This document shows positions 32,173-40,993 of a stretch of 64,000 nt of DNA, in pieces (the first letter of the stretch is position 1; each line of letters starts with the position of its first letter). The stretch covers positions 20,014 to 84,013 of the forward strand of contig DAMCAP010000012.1 in NCBI GenBank assembly GCA_032059445.1, written 5' to 3'. This stretch comes from DAMCAP01 sp032059445. GTDB taxonomy: Bacteria; Bacillota; Clostridia; Oscillospirales; Ruminococcaceae. Below the pieces are notes generated by a model. It did not search any database. It was not told the origin of the DNA and saw only the letters and a list, made by a program, of their open reading frames with translations. The position numbers were made by a program, and so were the translations under genes.

Positions 32173-33549
32173 ATGCCTGTTAATTCTTTTGAAAACTACC
32201 CGATGTCGTGGAAGCCTACGATAGATAAAAACGAAGCCCCCTTATATCGTACATTGGCAAAACAATTGGAGCAGGATATTATAGACGGGATGATCCTCCC
32301 AGGGACAAAGCTACCGCCTCAAAGGGAGTTGGCAGATTATCTTGATGTGAATGTCAGCACTGTTTCAAAGGCATTGAAGGTCTGCGCTTTGAAAGGCCTC
32401 CTCAGCTCTACTATAGGAAGCGGCACATATGTGTCCTACGATGCCCTTACAAATGCTTATTTGCTTACAGAGGGGAATCCCCATAACCTGATCGAGATGG
32501 GGGCTACCGTACCTGAGAGCTCTGCCAACGAGATCATGCTACAGATACTCAAAACTATGGTCAATGAGCCAACGGCGGATAAACTGTTCTCCTATAATCG
32601 CCCCAATGATACATCCTGGCAGAAGGACGCAGCGGTGTCGTATCTCAAGAGATGTGGCTACGAAACCAATCGTGAGCATATCCTGTTCTCTAGTGGCGGG
32701 CAAAACGCGATTGTAGCTCTTCTTGCTGGGGTATTTCGATATGGTGATAAAATCGGTGTAGACGATCATATCTACTCGGGGATCAAAACAGCTGCCAATA
32801 TGCTGGGCATACAATTGGTGCCCATCAAAGCCAAAGATGGTGCCATGGATGCAAATGCCCTTCGCAATGCCTGTAAACAAGAGGGACTAAGCGGGGTGTA
32901 TCTGATCCCAGACTGTCAAAACCCTACTACACATACCATGTCTTGGTCATGTAGGCAAGAGATTGCTGCGGTGCTAAAGGAGCAGGGTATCTGGCTGATT
33001 GAGGACGCCACCTATCATCTTATGAATGAAAACCCCATGTTGCCGATTTCGTCCTTGCTACCCGAGCAATCGATCTATATTGCTAGTCTGTCAAAATCCA
33101 TTGCGCCGGGCTTGCGACTGGCTTACATGGCTGTGCCTCTAGGGCTGAAATCAGCACTTTCCTTGGCACTGTATAACCTAAATGTTTCTGTATCACCCTT
33201 AATGGCCGAGCTGACAGCTCGATTGATTGTTTCGGGGCAGGTGGATCGTGTTCTTGAGACCCATAAAAAGCAAACAAGGGAGCGAAACCGGCTGGTCAAC
33301 AAATATTTTTCTCCTAACCAATGCATAGGCGATGAAACCAGTATCTTTCGCTGGCTGTATCTACCCGATCACATGTCTGGAGCTGACTTTGAAAAAATGG
33401 CCTTGCAGCAGGGAGTGCAGGTTTATGGAGCAGAGCGATTTGCAGTGGGTAGCACTGTACCGCTAAAGGCTGTCCGCATCGCGGTTTGTGCGCCTCAGTC
33501 CATCGGTGAGTTAGAGCGGGGATTACAGCTCTTGCAGCAGATATATTGA
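32173..33549 (+). CDS. MocR-type regulator (GntR winged helix plus aminotransferase domain)
   Basis: About 458 residues. Residues ~20-85 are a GntR winged helix (LEQDIIDGMILPGTKLPPQR, then VNVSTVSKALKVCALKGLL). The rest is a fold-type I aminotransferase domain: SSGGQNAIVALLAG, PDCQNPTTHTMS, and IASLSKSIAPGLRLAYM with the PLP-binding Lys. MocR proteins sense PLP or amino-acid derivatives and control transport or metabolism. ATG 32173 has GGAGGTGG upstream and sits right after a consensus promoter; the longer open frame crosses that promoter and is rejected. The downstream amidohydrolase is its most likely target (inference). Confidence 0.88.
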   Translation: MPVNSFENYPMSWKPTIDKNEAPLYRTLAKQLEQDIIDGMILPGTKLPPQRELADYLDVNVSTVSKALKVCALKGLLSSTIGSGTYVSYDALTNAYLLTEGNPHNLIEMGATVPESSANEIMLQILKTMVNEPTADKLFSYNRPNDTSWQKDAAVSYLKRCGYETNREHILFSSGGQNAIVALLAGVFRYGDKIGVDDHIYSGIKTAANMLGIQLVPIKAKDGAMDANALRNACKQEGLSGVYLIPDCQNPTTHTMSWSCRQEIAAVLKEQGIWLIEDATYHLMNENPMLPISSLLPEQSIYIASLSKSIAPGLRLAYMAVPLGLKSALSLALYNLNVSVSPLMAELTARLIVSGQVDRVLETHKKQTRERNRLVNKYFSPNQCIGDETSIFRWLYLPDHMSGADFEKMALQQGVQVYGAERFAVGSTVPLKAVRIAVCAPQSIGELERGLQLLQQIY

Positions 33550-33554
33550 TAAAG

Positions 33555-33600
33555 AAAGCGTATGCCATACAATCTCGATATTGTATGGTATACGCTTTTG
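33555..33600 (+). terminator. Terminator of the MocR-type gene
   Basis: 19-bp stem (AAAGCGTATGCCATACAAT, one mismatch) with a 6-nt loop, ending TTTT. Confidence 0.85.
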
Positions 33601-33636
33601 TAGTATGATAGCAGTAAAAGTAAGGAGGGCCATATC

Positions 33637-34818
33637 ATGACTAAGCTGCAACATCAAATAGAGGAAATCAGAGAAGATCTAATCGATCTACGCCGTGATC
33701 TGCATCGCCACCCCGAGCTGGGCTTTGCAGAGTACTATACTGCAGGCAAGGTAGCAGAGTATCTAAAAGACTGCGGCTATCAAGTGACCACCGGTATAGG
33801 CGGTACTGGCGTGATCGGTGTACTGTATGGAGCGGCTACAGGCCCTACCTTTGCCCTGCGGGCTTGCTTAGATGCTTTGGAGGTACCCGAGCAGACGGGA
33901 GTAGACTATGCTTCGGAGATACCAGGGCAGATGCACGCTTGTGGGCACGATGGCAATATGACGGTCACCTTAGGTGCTGCCAAAATCCTTGCCAAGTACC
34001 GAGATCTGCTAAATGGTAATATCAAGGTGATCTTCCAGCCCTCCGAAGAAAACACCGGCGGTGCAGCCCAAGTGGTGGCGGCGGGAGGGCTTCATAATCC
34101 CGACGTGGATGTAATGATCACTCCCCATATCTGGCATGATGTGCCTAAAGGGAAGCTTGGCTTGCGTGCAGGTCCGGTAATGGCCAGCAGCGATTTATTT
34201 ACCCTTAAGGTAAAGGGTGTGGCAGGTCATGGAGCATGGCCACATATGGCAGTTGATCCGCTGCCTGTGGCGGCGGAGTTGATCCTCGCTTTACAGAAGA
34301 TTGTCAGCCGTGAGATCGACCCGATGATCCCCGCTTGCATCTCCATCGGCAAGATGGAATACGGCACGGCAGCCAATGTGGTATCTCAAACTGTGGCGCT
34401 GCATGGCACTGTACGCACCTTTGACCACCATGTGCGAAGCTTCATCGAGAAGCGGATTGAAGAAATCGCCGATGGGGTAACCAAAGCCGCTCGGGCGAGC
34501 TATGCGCTGGAGTATCACCGTGTGATGCCACCTCTGGTCAATGACCCTGAGTTTGTAGCCTTGGCCACAGGGGCATTGACGGATGCTTTTGGCAGCGAAG
34601 GAGTTACTGCCAATTATGCTGCCACCATGGGTTGCGAGGAGTTCTCAGTTTATCTGGATTATGTTCCGGGCATCTTTTTGCTGATCGGCAGCCAAGATCC
34701 AACTGAGCCACTGATTGAGATCCACAATCCGAAGTTCCTTTTCCCAGAGGAATGCCTGACAATTGGCGTAAGAGCGTTGTGTGAAATCGCCTTACACTAT
34801 TTAAAGATAAAGGGATAA
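33637..34818 (+). CDS. M20D-family amidohydrolase (N-acyl-amino-acid/hippurate hydrolase type)
   Basis: 393 residues, typical length. Seen: RRDLHRHPELGFAE at the N-terminus, HACGHDGNM (metal site), FQPSEENTGGA with the catalytic Glu pair, AGHGAWPH in the lid domain, and TMGCEEFSVYL near the end. This family splits N-acyl or other amide-linked amino acids, such as acyl-amino acids, hippurate or indoleacetyl-amino acids. AAGGAGG lies before ATG 33637. In the usual order the third position of the metal motif varies; here HACGHD is canonical. Follows the MocR gene but after a terminator. Confidence 0.88.
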   Translation: MTKLQHQIEEIREDLIDLRRDLHRHPELGFAEYYTAGKVAEYLKDCGYQVTTGIGGTGVIGVLYGAATGPTFALRACLDALEVPEQTGVDYASEIPGQMHACGHDGNMTVTLGAAKILAKYRDLLNGNIKVIFQPSEENTGGAAQVVAAGGLHNPDVDVMITPHIWHDVPKGKLGLRAGPVMASSDLFTLKVKGVAGHGAWPHMAVDPLPVAAELILALQKIVSREIDPMIPACISIGKMEYGTAANVVSQTVALHGTVRTFDHHVRSFIEKRIEEIADGVTKAARASYALEYHRVMPPLVNDPEFVALATGALTDAFGSEGVTANYAATMGCEEFSVYLDYVPGIFLLIGSQDPTEPLIEIHNPKFLFPEECLTIGVRALCEIALHYLKIKG

Positions 34819-35206
34819 ATCACCGCCATAAGATATGCTAAATCATGTACAATCAACTTATTCAAAAGCTCCCCCTCAGCTTTAGGCGAGTGTTTATAGA
34901 TATTTTGCACACTTATCTAAAAAGGGTATAAAAGGCGGACAGCTTCGGCTGTCCGCCTTTTACTATCTTTACACTGCATGATGTAGGCCGTTATCCCATC
35001 CATACATTTGATCAGTGCCCAATATTTCTGAGACCCCAGAGAGATATTTACCTAGCCGTTAGGATTGTAAACCAATATGGTTTGGGTCATATTGCGGTAA
35101 ATTTGATTTTAGACGCGTTTTGTCATGCCCTGCATTGTAATGTACAGACTAACAGGATTGCTAAAAAAAGCAACCCTGTATTTATAGTATTGAATTTATA
35201 TGCTAT
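34819..35206. other. Intergenic region between convergent genes
   Basis: About 390 bp with one strong terminator (34931-34963) and nothing else that I recognise. Confidence 0.55.
34931..34963. terminator. Strong bidirectional terminator
   Basis: 13-bp perfect stem AAAGGCGGACAGC around a TTCG tetraloop, TTTT on the plus side. Confidence 0.9.
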
Positions 35207-36229
35207 TTAACCTTTGGCGACTCCCATCTCAAACAAGTAAATCGTTCCATCCTCGAGGCTTTCGGAAATGCCGCATAGTTGCTCCATGCCAGCTTCGTTG
35301 ACATATGAAACGCCAAGGCTTGGGAAGTCAGGTAAAAAAGCTTGTATGATCAGCGGGGCATCAGGTGTAATCTCGGGTATATGATGCAAGACATTGCTTG
35401 CAAGATATCGATCTGTATTGGCATCATACTCTAGACTGTAGATCGTAACATCCTTGAGTGCTTCCTTGGGTATAATGAGTAGACTGTTGGCGCCCTCATC
35501 TTTAATAAATTTCTCAGCCGCTTTTAATTTCTCGAGCTGATCCTGCGTCGCATAATCCACAGTTATCTTTATGGGACCAGAGATTTTTGCATATTCAGCA
35601 TCCTGAGCTTGAATGTTGTACTTATAAGCTTTTACTTCCTTTGGTGACGCAACGCATATTTCGTTATTCTCATTTACATAAGCATTCTTGTAGCCTAATA
35701 TATAGTTTTCGGGATGATAAATGAACTGTGACTCAACATCTACGCGAAACACGAAGATGGATAATGCGTCATCTTTGTTTCCGGCTGCTACCACAAGCTC
35801 TTTTGTGCCATCTTGGTTAAAGTCATAGCAGGCTATTTGATAAGTATAAGAAGCAATAGCTTCATCATCTTTAAATACGTCTGGGCTAATATAATTTACA
35901 GCCAAATTTACAGCTTGTGATTTATAAACTGCATATAGCTTAGTGCCATTGGGAGTATCCCTTGAAATATGAAAATCCACAGTAATACTGTCTGAAATCT
36001 TCACGCTCATATCGGCTTCTTTACCGTCAAGTATTTCTTGCCCTGTTAATTGGATCGCATCCATATCCTTCCCTTCAAAAAGGTATTCTTGGGTGCTTTG
36101 CGATGGTTTTGGGGTTATTTGCTGTGATGATGTAGCCATGCTGCTTTCAGGGGCAGCTTCTTGGGTTGAGCAGCCCGCCAGCGAGCAAATTGCTAATACA
36201 GCTACCAAATGTATGATATAGTTTCTCAA
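35207..36229 (-). CDS. Lipoprotein with an FG-GAP/VCBS-like calcium motif
   Basis: 340 residues, TTG start with GGAGG upstream. Lipoprotein signal ending SLAGC. After a Ser/Thr/Gln-rich linker comes a globular region that includes CYDFNQDGTKELVVAAG, the D-x-N-x-D-G loop plus strand seen in VCBS/FG-GAP repeats, which often bind Ca. No catalytic motif recognised. Last gene of the exported-protein trio, 42 bp after the previous one. Confidence 0.7.
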   Translation of the reverse strand: MRNYIIHLVAVLAICSLAGCSTQEAAPESSMATSSQQITPKPSQSTQEYLFEGKDMDAIQLTGQEILDGKEADMSVKISDSITVDFHISRDTPNGTKLYAVYKSQAVNLAVNYISPDVFKDDEAIASYTYQIACYDFNQDGTKELVVAAGNKDDALSIFVFRVDVESQFIYHPENYILGYKNAYVNENNEICVASPKEVKAYKYNIQAQDAEYAKISGPIKITVDYATQDQLEKLKAAEKFIKDEGANSLLIIPKEALKDVTIYSLEYDANTDRYLASNVLHHIPEITPDAPLIIQAFLPDFPSLGVSYVNEAGMEQLCGISESLEDGTIYLFEMGVAKG

Positions 36230-36271
36230 CAGAATTCCTCCAACACTTCATTATTTGCACGCACTAAGTAT

Positions 36272-37402
36272 TTATAGATTGTTGCCTGATCTTCTTTTAA
36301 TAATTACGAAAGCAACGAGTAGTGTCACGCTCACCACAGGAATGATCATCCATAAAACAAAGGAGCTGCCAGTCGAATGTGCGTCGGCCATGGATGTCTT
36401 ATTATCAAATGAAGATACTGTAAATTGAAACGGCTTTGCTGCATCGTCAATGGAAATTGTGCCGGTGATAACAGCTTCGCCATCGGCAATACCGGTGATA
36501 ACACCTTTATCATCCACCTTTGCAACCTCAGGGTTAGAGGATGCAAACTTCAAACTGTAAGGAAGCATCCCCGGTACAGTAATCACGGTTGGTGTTGTTG
36601 CTCCAATTGCGATGCGGTCATTTTGGGGGATTATCGATACGTAATTTATTAGAATATCGTTCACAGCTTCATTGGTACTGTTTTCATCTACTGTGGTACC
36701 AAAAACTGATTCAATGTCTGCTGCTCGAGTTGCTTCCAGCATAGGCTGCGCTGATCCCCAAATAAGGACTGGGGCTTCGGTATCAACTCGGTATACAGCG
36801 CTCATATCCCCCGCGATGTAGAATTTTGCAATCAAAGCATTGGTATCTACAAAGTGTGCTTCAACGTCATAAAACCAACCATCCACCATTTCATCAGACA
36901 TAGAGAGTTTATATTCGCCGTTATTGTGATTTAAGCTTGTTGCGGCAGTTGGCAGTTGCTCCAAGAGCTCTATTGCAGCTTCCTGCGTCACCTTGATATG
37001 GTTTTCCACAAATTTATAGTTGCCGCTTACTTCAATGGGTAGCTTGCCAGTTTGTTTTACAGTTACCACTCCATCACTTAAATCAAAAGTAATTTTTACA
37101 TCACCTGTTTTTGGGTGCTCATATAGCCCAACTCCATTGTCATCTATGTAAAATGCTCCAGCGAGGCAGAAGCTATTGGAAGTATGCGTTTGCTCACTGC
37201 CTGCCATCATAAAGAACTCAAAGATGACCACATCATTCTCCAGATACAGGAGTGACAGAGTGCCGCTATTATATTGACTGTTATCAGCCTTGGCATAGGT
37301 TCCTTTTACTTCAGGCCACTGCATAGGAGGTGCGGCGTAGATAGGAATACGGAGCAACAGTAGGGTAAGGGCAATCATCAAGACTCTTTTATATAAGCGC
37401 AT
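36272..37402 (-). CDS. Cell-surface protein with Ig-like (BIG2) domain and C-terminal membrane anchor
   Basis: 376 residues. N-terminal signal peptide (VLMIALTLLLLRIPIYA). Residues ~265-335 look like a BIG2 domain: LPYSLKFASSNPEVAKVDDK and GVITGIADGEAVITG. A final hydrophobic helix (FVLWMIIPVVSVTLLVAFVI) followed by KRRSGNN anchors it in the membrane, so most of the protein is outside. The first two thirds are not recognised. Starts 3 bp after the preceding gene ends. Confidence 0.72.
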   Translation of the reverse strand: MRLYKRVLMIALTLLLLRIPIYAAPPMQWPEVKGTYAKADNSQYNSGTLSLLYLENDVVIFEFFMMAGSEQTHTSNSFCLAGAFYIDDNGVGLYEHPKTGDVKITFDLSDGVVTVKQTGKLPIEVSGNYKFVENHIKVTQEAAIELLEQLPTAATSLNHNNGEYKLSMSDEMVDGWFYDVEAHFVDTNALIAKFYIAGDMSAVYRVDTEAPVLIWGSAQPMLEATRAADIESVFGTTVDENSTNEAVNDILINYVSIIPQNDRIAIGATTPTVITVPGMLPYSLKFASSNPEVAKVDDKGVITGIADGEAVITGTISIDDAAKPFQFTVSSFDNKTSMADAHSTGSSFVLWMIIPVVSVTLLVAFVIIKRRSGNNL

Positions 37403-37405
37403 ACT

Positions 37406-38095
37406 TTATCCCTCCGCCAGATTTACTTCAAAATTCATCTGCTTAGGTGTTTGACCTTCCACCCAGTATTTGAGGATGTATACACCACTCTGTACCATAA
37501 GCCCACCGTTTGCCGGGTAGTAATCCCAGTTATAAAAGCAATTTCCGTTTACATTTTTTACAACTAATCCGTTTTTTGCAATTAGATTGCCATATTCGTC
37601 GTAGATTTGGAAGCTAACTTTTTTCCCGCTTGCATTAAAGTAATCAAACTTGAAAACCTGCTTTGCATCTCCGTTATCTGTGTAGGTTTGGTAGGTCTCT
37701 GTGATTACAAGCTTGGGGCTGGGCGCTTTATGCGTTATTTGCAGCCTTCGGGAAAAGCCCTCCTGCACCGACGGATATGTAAATCTCACATCTAAATAGT
37801 ACACCCCAGATTTCGTGCTCGCAAATGATCGTGAATATGTGATTATTGTCCCAAATCCGACAGCCAGTGTTTTAAAGTTCTCTATTACAGTACCGTTGGA
37901 GTCAACTAGCTTCGCCGATACCGTGCCGCTGACAGTTATACGCACCGGCATAACAAACTTCCCGTCTTTATTAGAGGTGCTTTGAAACTGGATCACATCC
38001 GCCGCCGTTAATGCCGACACAGGAGCCGAAAAGAGGCAGCCAATGCTGGCAACGAAAAGCAATAAGGCCAGTGTTTTACTGATTAGCTTCTTCAT
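37406..38095 (-). CDS. Secreted two-domain beta-sandwich protein, unknown
   Basis: 229 residues. Signal peptide ends near PVSALTA. Two Ig-like/FlgD-like beta domains appear likely: the first has AKLVDSNGTVIENF and a KSGVYYLDVRF strand, the second has IYDEYGNLIAKNG and WDYYPANGGLMVQSGVYIL, close to the FlgD-type closing hairpin. No enzyme motif. It is the first gene of the exported trio; the surface protein begins 3 bp later. The ribosome site is AAAGGTGA. Confidence 0.7.
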   Translation of the reverse strand: MKKLISKTLALLLFVASIGCLFSAPVSALTAADVIQFQSTSNKDGKFVMPVRITVSGTVSAKLVDSNGTVIENFKTLAVGFGTIITYSRSFASTKSGVYYLDVRFTYPSVQEGFSRRLQITHKAPSPKLVITETYQTYTDNGDAKQVFKFDYFNASGKKVSFQIYDEYGNLIAKNGLVVKNVNGNCFYNWDYYPANGGLMVQSGVYILKYWVEGQTPKQMNFEVNLAEG

Positions 38096-38490
38096 TAACG
38101 TTCACCTTTCAAAAGTAATACTGTTTAATCTCGTATGCAGTTTAGAAAGATAAGCAGTATCGTCAAAATACTATACAGGATGAAGCAGGTGGGCTGGCAA
38201 CCAAAATCGCAGATAAAACTCTGACCCTTTGTGGTTCCAGATGGATAGTAGCATACAAGCACGCAACCCCCATATCTGCTATTGTAGAAATGTATACAGG
38301 CATATACTTTCACCTGCTTCTTTAAAGGATTTGATAATGCGTTTAGGGCATGATTAAAGATAGGGAAGATGGTTCATAAGCGGCGAGCAGGTGCAAGATC
38401 AAAGCCACAGGAAACTGTAAGGGTTCCGAGGTTTTTAACGTCGCAGCTGCCGTCGCTTACCCAAAATACAAGTTGTGGCTGAAACAGCCC
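38096..38490. other. Gap within the envelope cluster
   Basis: About 395 bp. It contains a possible Cys-rich small ORF (separate entry). The stretch 38330-38490 shows nothing recognised. Confidence 0.4.
38125..38313 (-). CDS. Possible Cys-rich small protein (doubtful)
   Basis: 62 residues from GTG 38313 with a weak AAGCAG site. It has seven Cys, with CVLVC and CDFGCQPTC, and a C-terminal hydrophobic segment (FILYSILTILLIFL). It lies in the envelope cluster on the same strand. The weak start and lack of a known family keep this uncertain. Confidence 0.3.
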   Translation of the reverse strand: MKVYACIHFYNSRYGGCVLVCYYPSGTTKGQSFICDFGCQPTCFILYSILTILLIFLNCIRD

Positions 38491-38952
38491 CTAATTCATG
38501 CGTTCGAAATAAGGCAGCGAGTCAATTTGTGCGGCAATGCAGGCAACCTCAAATATATTTGCCTGATCGTACAAATGCTGACCGATATAGGTCACCAGTA
38601 CTTTGGGATCCTGCTCATAAGAATCACCATAAGCAGCCCACACGCTGATTATAGCCTCAGCAATCTCAGCTTTACCCTGCTCGTCTGCCAGATTCCAATC
38701 AAAGACATCATAGGCAAGGGTGGTTTGATATTGCTCTGGTGATAGCATGTTGTCAGTATTTTTCGATGTACCGTCAGCTTCTATCGGGGTATCTGCCCCC
38801 GTACTGACTGACGCATTAGCAGGGGTAACTGCACCTTGGGAAGACGGGGGATCAGGTGCTGTCGGAGCCTCGCCAAAAAACATGACGATGGCAAAAAGGA
38901 AAGCAAAGGTCACCGCCAGCGTAATTAGCACTGTTTTGAGTGTTTTGTTCAT
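38491..38952 (-). CDS. Membrane-anchored protein in the LemA operon, unknown
   Basis: 153 residues. One N-terminal helix (VLITLAVTFAFLFAIVMFF), a Pro/Ser/Thr/Ala-rich linker to about residue 65, then an ~85-residue helical domain (EQYQTTLAYDVFDWNLADEQ, DPKVLVTYIGQHLYDQ). The ATG overlaps the LemA stop by 4 bp, so translation is coupled. No family recognised. Confidence 0.7.
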   Translation of the reverse strand: MNKTLKTVLITLAVTFAFLFAIVMFFGEAPTAPDPPSSQGAVTPANASVSTGADTPIEADGTSKNTDNMLSPEQYQTTLAYDVFDWNLADEQGKAEIAEAIISVWAAYGDSYEQDPKVLVTYIGQHLYDQANIFEVACIAAQIDSLPYFERMN

Positions 38953-39521
38953 TGATGAGCTTCTCCTTTAAATGCCATTGCAACGTCTGATTTTTTCGCT
39001 TCCTCCGCTGCAAAGAAATCCTGCTTTACAAGGTGCATGGATTTTGACACTAAGCTTTTGGGGAAGGTAACAATCAACTGGTTTAGCAACGAAACATTTG
39101 CATTATGAAGTCGCCTTGCCGCCTGTAGATGTTCCTCTACGTCTGCGGTTGTTACTTGCAGCTGCTTAAAATTCTCACTGGATTTAAGCTCGGGGTAGTT
39201 TTCAGCGATGACGCTGATTTTACTTTGCATAGTATCAAGCTTCTCATTTATATCATTTTTTTCTGATACCGACATACCTTTTCGCAGGTTTACGATTTTT
39301 TCAAGGGTTTCTACTTCATGGCGGGCATACGCTTTCGTGATATCCAGCATCTTAGTCAGTGTATCGTAGCGCTTTGTCAGGGCAACATCAATTCCAGAGC
39401 TTGCCTCATCTATTTTAACAATTAGCTTCCTAAATTGATTGCTGGTTGCGATCCACCAAATCATCAGGATAAAAAGTACTACTGCTAAAGCAATCATATA
39501 CGGCATAACGTTTATCTCCAT
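38949..39521 (-). CDS. LemA family protein
   Basis: 190 residues. One N-terminal transmembrane helix (MIALAVVLFILMIWWIA), then a long helical bundle with the LemA signatures VALTKRYDTLTKMLD, VIAENYPELKSSENF and ARRLHNANVSLLN. LemA proteins sit in the cytoplasmic membrane; their role is poorly defined and often tied to envelope stress or a metalloprotease. Cotranscribed with DUF3137 just upstream (11 bp), a pairing common in bacteria. Confidence 0.9.
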   Translation of the reverse strand: MEINVMPYMIALAVVLFILMIWWIATSNQFRKLIVKIDEASSGIDVALTKRYDTLTKMLDITKAYARHEVETLEKIVNLRKGMSVSEKNDINEKLDTMQSKISVIAENYPELKSSENFKQLQVTTADVEEHLQAARRLHNANVSLLNQLIVTFPKSLVSKSMHLVKQDFFAAEEAKKSDVAMAFKGEAHQ

Positions 39522-39532
39522 TTCTTTATATA

Positions 39533-40438
39533 TTAATGAGATGTTGCAACAAGCGTATTATTCTCAAGGCTCATAAGCTCAATAAAATCAGTAATCACCT
39601 TTATGTCCTTTAAAACCAGCTCTTTTTCTTTCCAAATTGTACGATTTGAAAGGAGTTTCGCTTCAAGTGAATCTTTTTTGCTGGTGATTGCAACATATAG
39701 TTTATGATCCCTAAAGCACAAAGCGATCTTTCCCCCATATTGCTTTGAAAGCATAGATATTGCTTCTACAATTTGAGGAGTCAAAATATAAAAAGCTGTT
39801 TGTGGGTCGCTGCAAAAGACGTTAAAATTGTTGTTAAACAGCTCAGACTCCATAAATACCTGTTGGCCGCTTGATTGCTTACTTTTTAGTACATCCAGCA
39901 ATTCTCGGTTGCTGCCTTCTGGGTGAAAGTTTTTACCCATTACCTTGACAGGAGCGGCTGCGGGCTTTAGGAAGTCAAAAACAAGGAATCTGCCTGTGAA
40001 GCATTGCGTTTCTACTTCTCCGCCTGATATGCCGTCTTTTCCAACTAATTTCCGTTTATCTATGGTAACTATATCCGCTTGCTTAAACTTCACCTTGCCG
40101 TACTTTGCCACGATTAAATCATTGCTGACAAATTCGTCCTTTAGTACAACAAGCTCCGAAAGGGCAACCTCTTCTTTGCTTACACCTTTTTCCGATTCGT
40201 ACCCAAGCTCTGTAAATATACCCTCCAAGCTTACCTTTACGATGTTATCTTTAAACTGCCTTTTATACTCCGACGTTTTTTTCATAACCAACGCAAGAAA
40301 TAAAATTCCACCTATCACACACAGTGCAATACTAAAGGGTGATGGGAAAAATGGCGTAGCCAAAACCATGATTGCAATATTGAGTATTAAATAAAACTTG
40401 GCACTTTTCCTTAGCTTCTCGAGCTCTGTTAGTGTCAC
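39533..40438 (-). CDS. DUF3137 membrane protein
   Basis: 301 residues. Two N-terminal transmembrane helices (about 17-50) and a cytoplasmic DUF3137 domain with FTELGYESEKGVSKEEVALS, FLVFDF and NRELLDVLKS; the C-terminal QYGGKIALCFRDHKLYVAI matches the family end. DUF3137 proteins are found beside LemA, and the two probably work together (inference). Preceded 18 bp by the DUF2442 gene. Confidence 0.85.
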   Translation of the reverse strand: MTLTELEKLRKSAKFYLILNIAIMVLATPFFPSPFSIALCVIGGILFLALVMKKTSEYKRQFKDNIVKVSLEGIFTELGYESEKGVSKEEVALSELVVLKDEFVSNDLIVAKYGKVKFKQADIVTIDKRKLVGKDGISGGEVETQCFTGRFLVFDFLKPAAAPVKVMGKNFHPEGSNRELLDVLKSKQSSGQQVFMESELFNNNFNVFCSDPQTAFYILTPQIVEAISMLSKQYGGKIALCFRDHKLYVAITSKKDSLEAKLLSNRTIWKEKELVLKDIKVITDFIELMSLENNTLVATSH

Positions 40439-40456
40439 AAAAAATCATCTCCATTT

Positions 40457-40729
40457 CTATTTGGTTCTGTCAATCATTAAAAGATCCATAAAGTCGTCGG
40501 CTGTAATTGTAACAAGCTCTTCTTCGTTAACTCCAAAGATAAGAGCATCGCCGTCTGTGCGGACGCTTGCAAAGATCTCTGGGTCTTGCAGCCTCCCATA
40601 GCGTATCGACTGGATGCGGCTTGTGAAATCAAACAAAATATCATTGCCGGTTTCCATTTGGATTTTTAGCTGATAGTTTGGCAAGAGCGTAACGCTGCGA
40701 AACACTGGCCTACTAAAGTACTTTTCCAA
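40457..40729 (-). CDS. DUF2442-like protein
   Basis: 90 residues; starts FRSVTLLPNYQLKIQMETGN and follows the DUF2442 fold (a short beta sheet plus helix, with FDFTSRIQSIRYGRLQDPE). DUF2442 proteins are small and of unknown function, often near toxin-like or DNA-binding partners. Here it leads the DUF3137-LemA operon; a hairpin just upstream may control the operon. Confidence 0.7.
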   Translation of the reverse strand: MEKYFSRPVFRSVTLLPNYQLKIQMETGNDILFDFTSRIQSIRYGRLQDPEIFASVRTDGDALIFGVNEEELVTITADDFMDLLMIDRTK

Positions 40730-40757
40730 GCTGTTTGGGCCTCCTTTACGATGAAAT

Positions 40758-40794
40758 AAAAAAGAACTACCATATAAATCATATGGCAGTTCTA
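40758..40794 (-). terminator. Hairpin with T-run upstream of the DUF2442 operon
   Basis: On the minus strand AGAACTGCCATAT pairs with ATATGGTAGTTCT (one G-U pair), then TTTTTTATTT. It fits only minus-strand RNA and lies about 30 bp before the DUF2442 start, so it may be a leader attenuator. Confidence 0.6.
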
Positions 40795-40993
40795 TTTAAG
40801 ATGGTATTACCCATCGGGTATTTATTTTGCGTATTCTATAAATACAGTGCTGCTAAATTCAAAAAAATGTTATTTAAAGGGTTGATTGGGCGTTGTTTAT
40901 TTATGTAAAGTACTGATAATTATGCTATAATCAATGTAATATACAGTATAAGGCAGTATTTATACGACTTTATTATATGAGGTGGCGAGTTAT

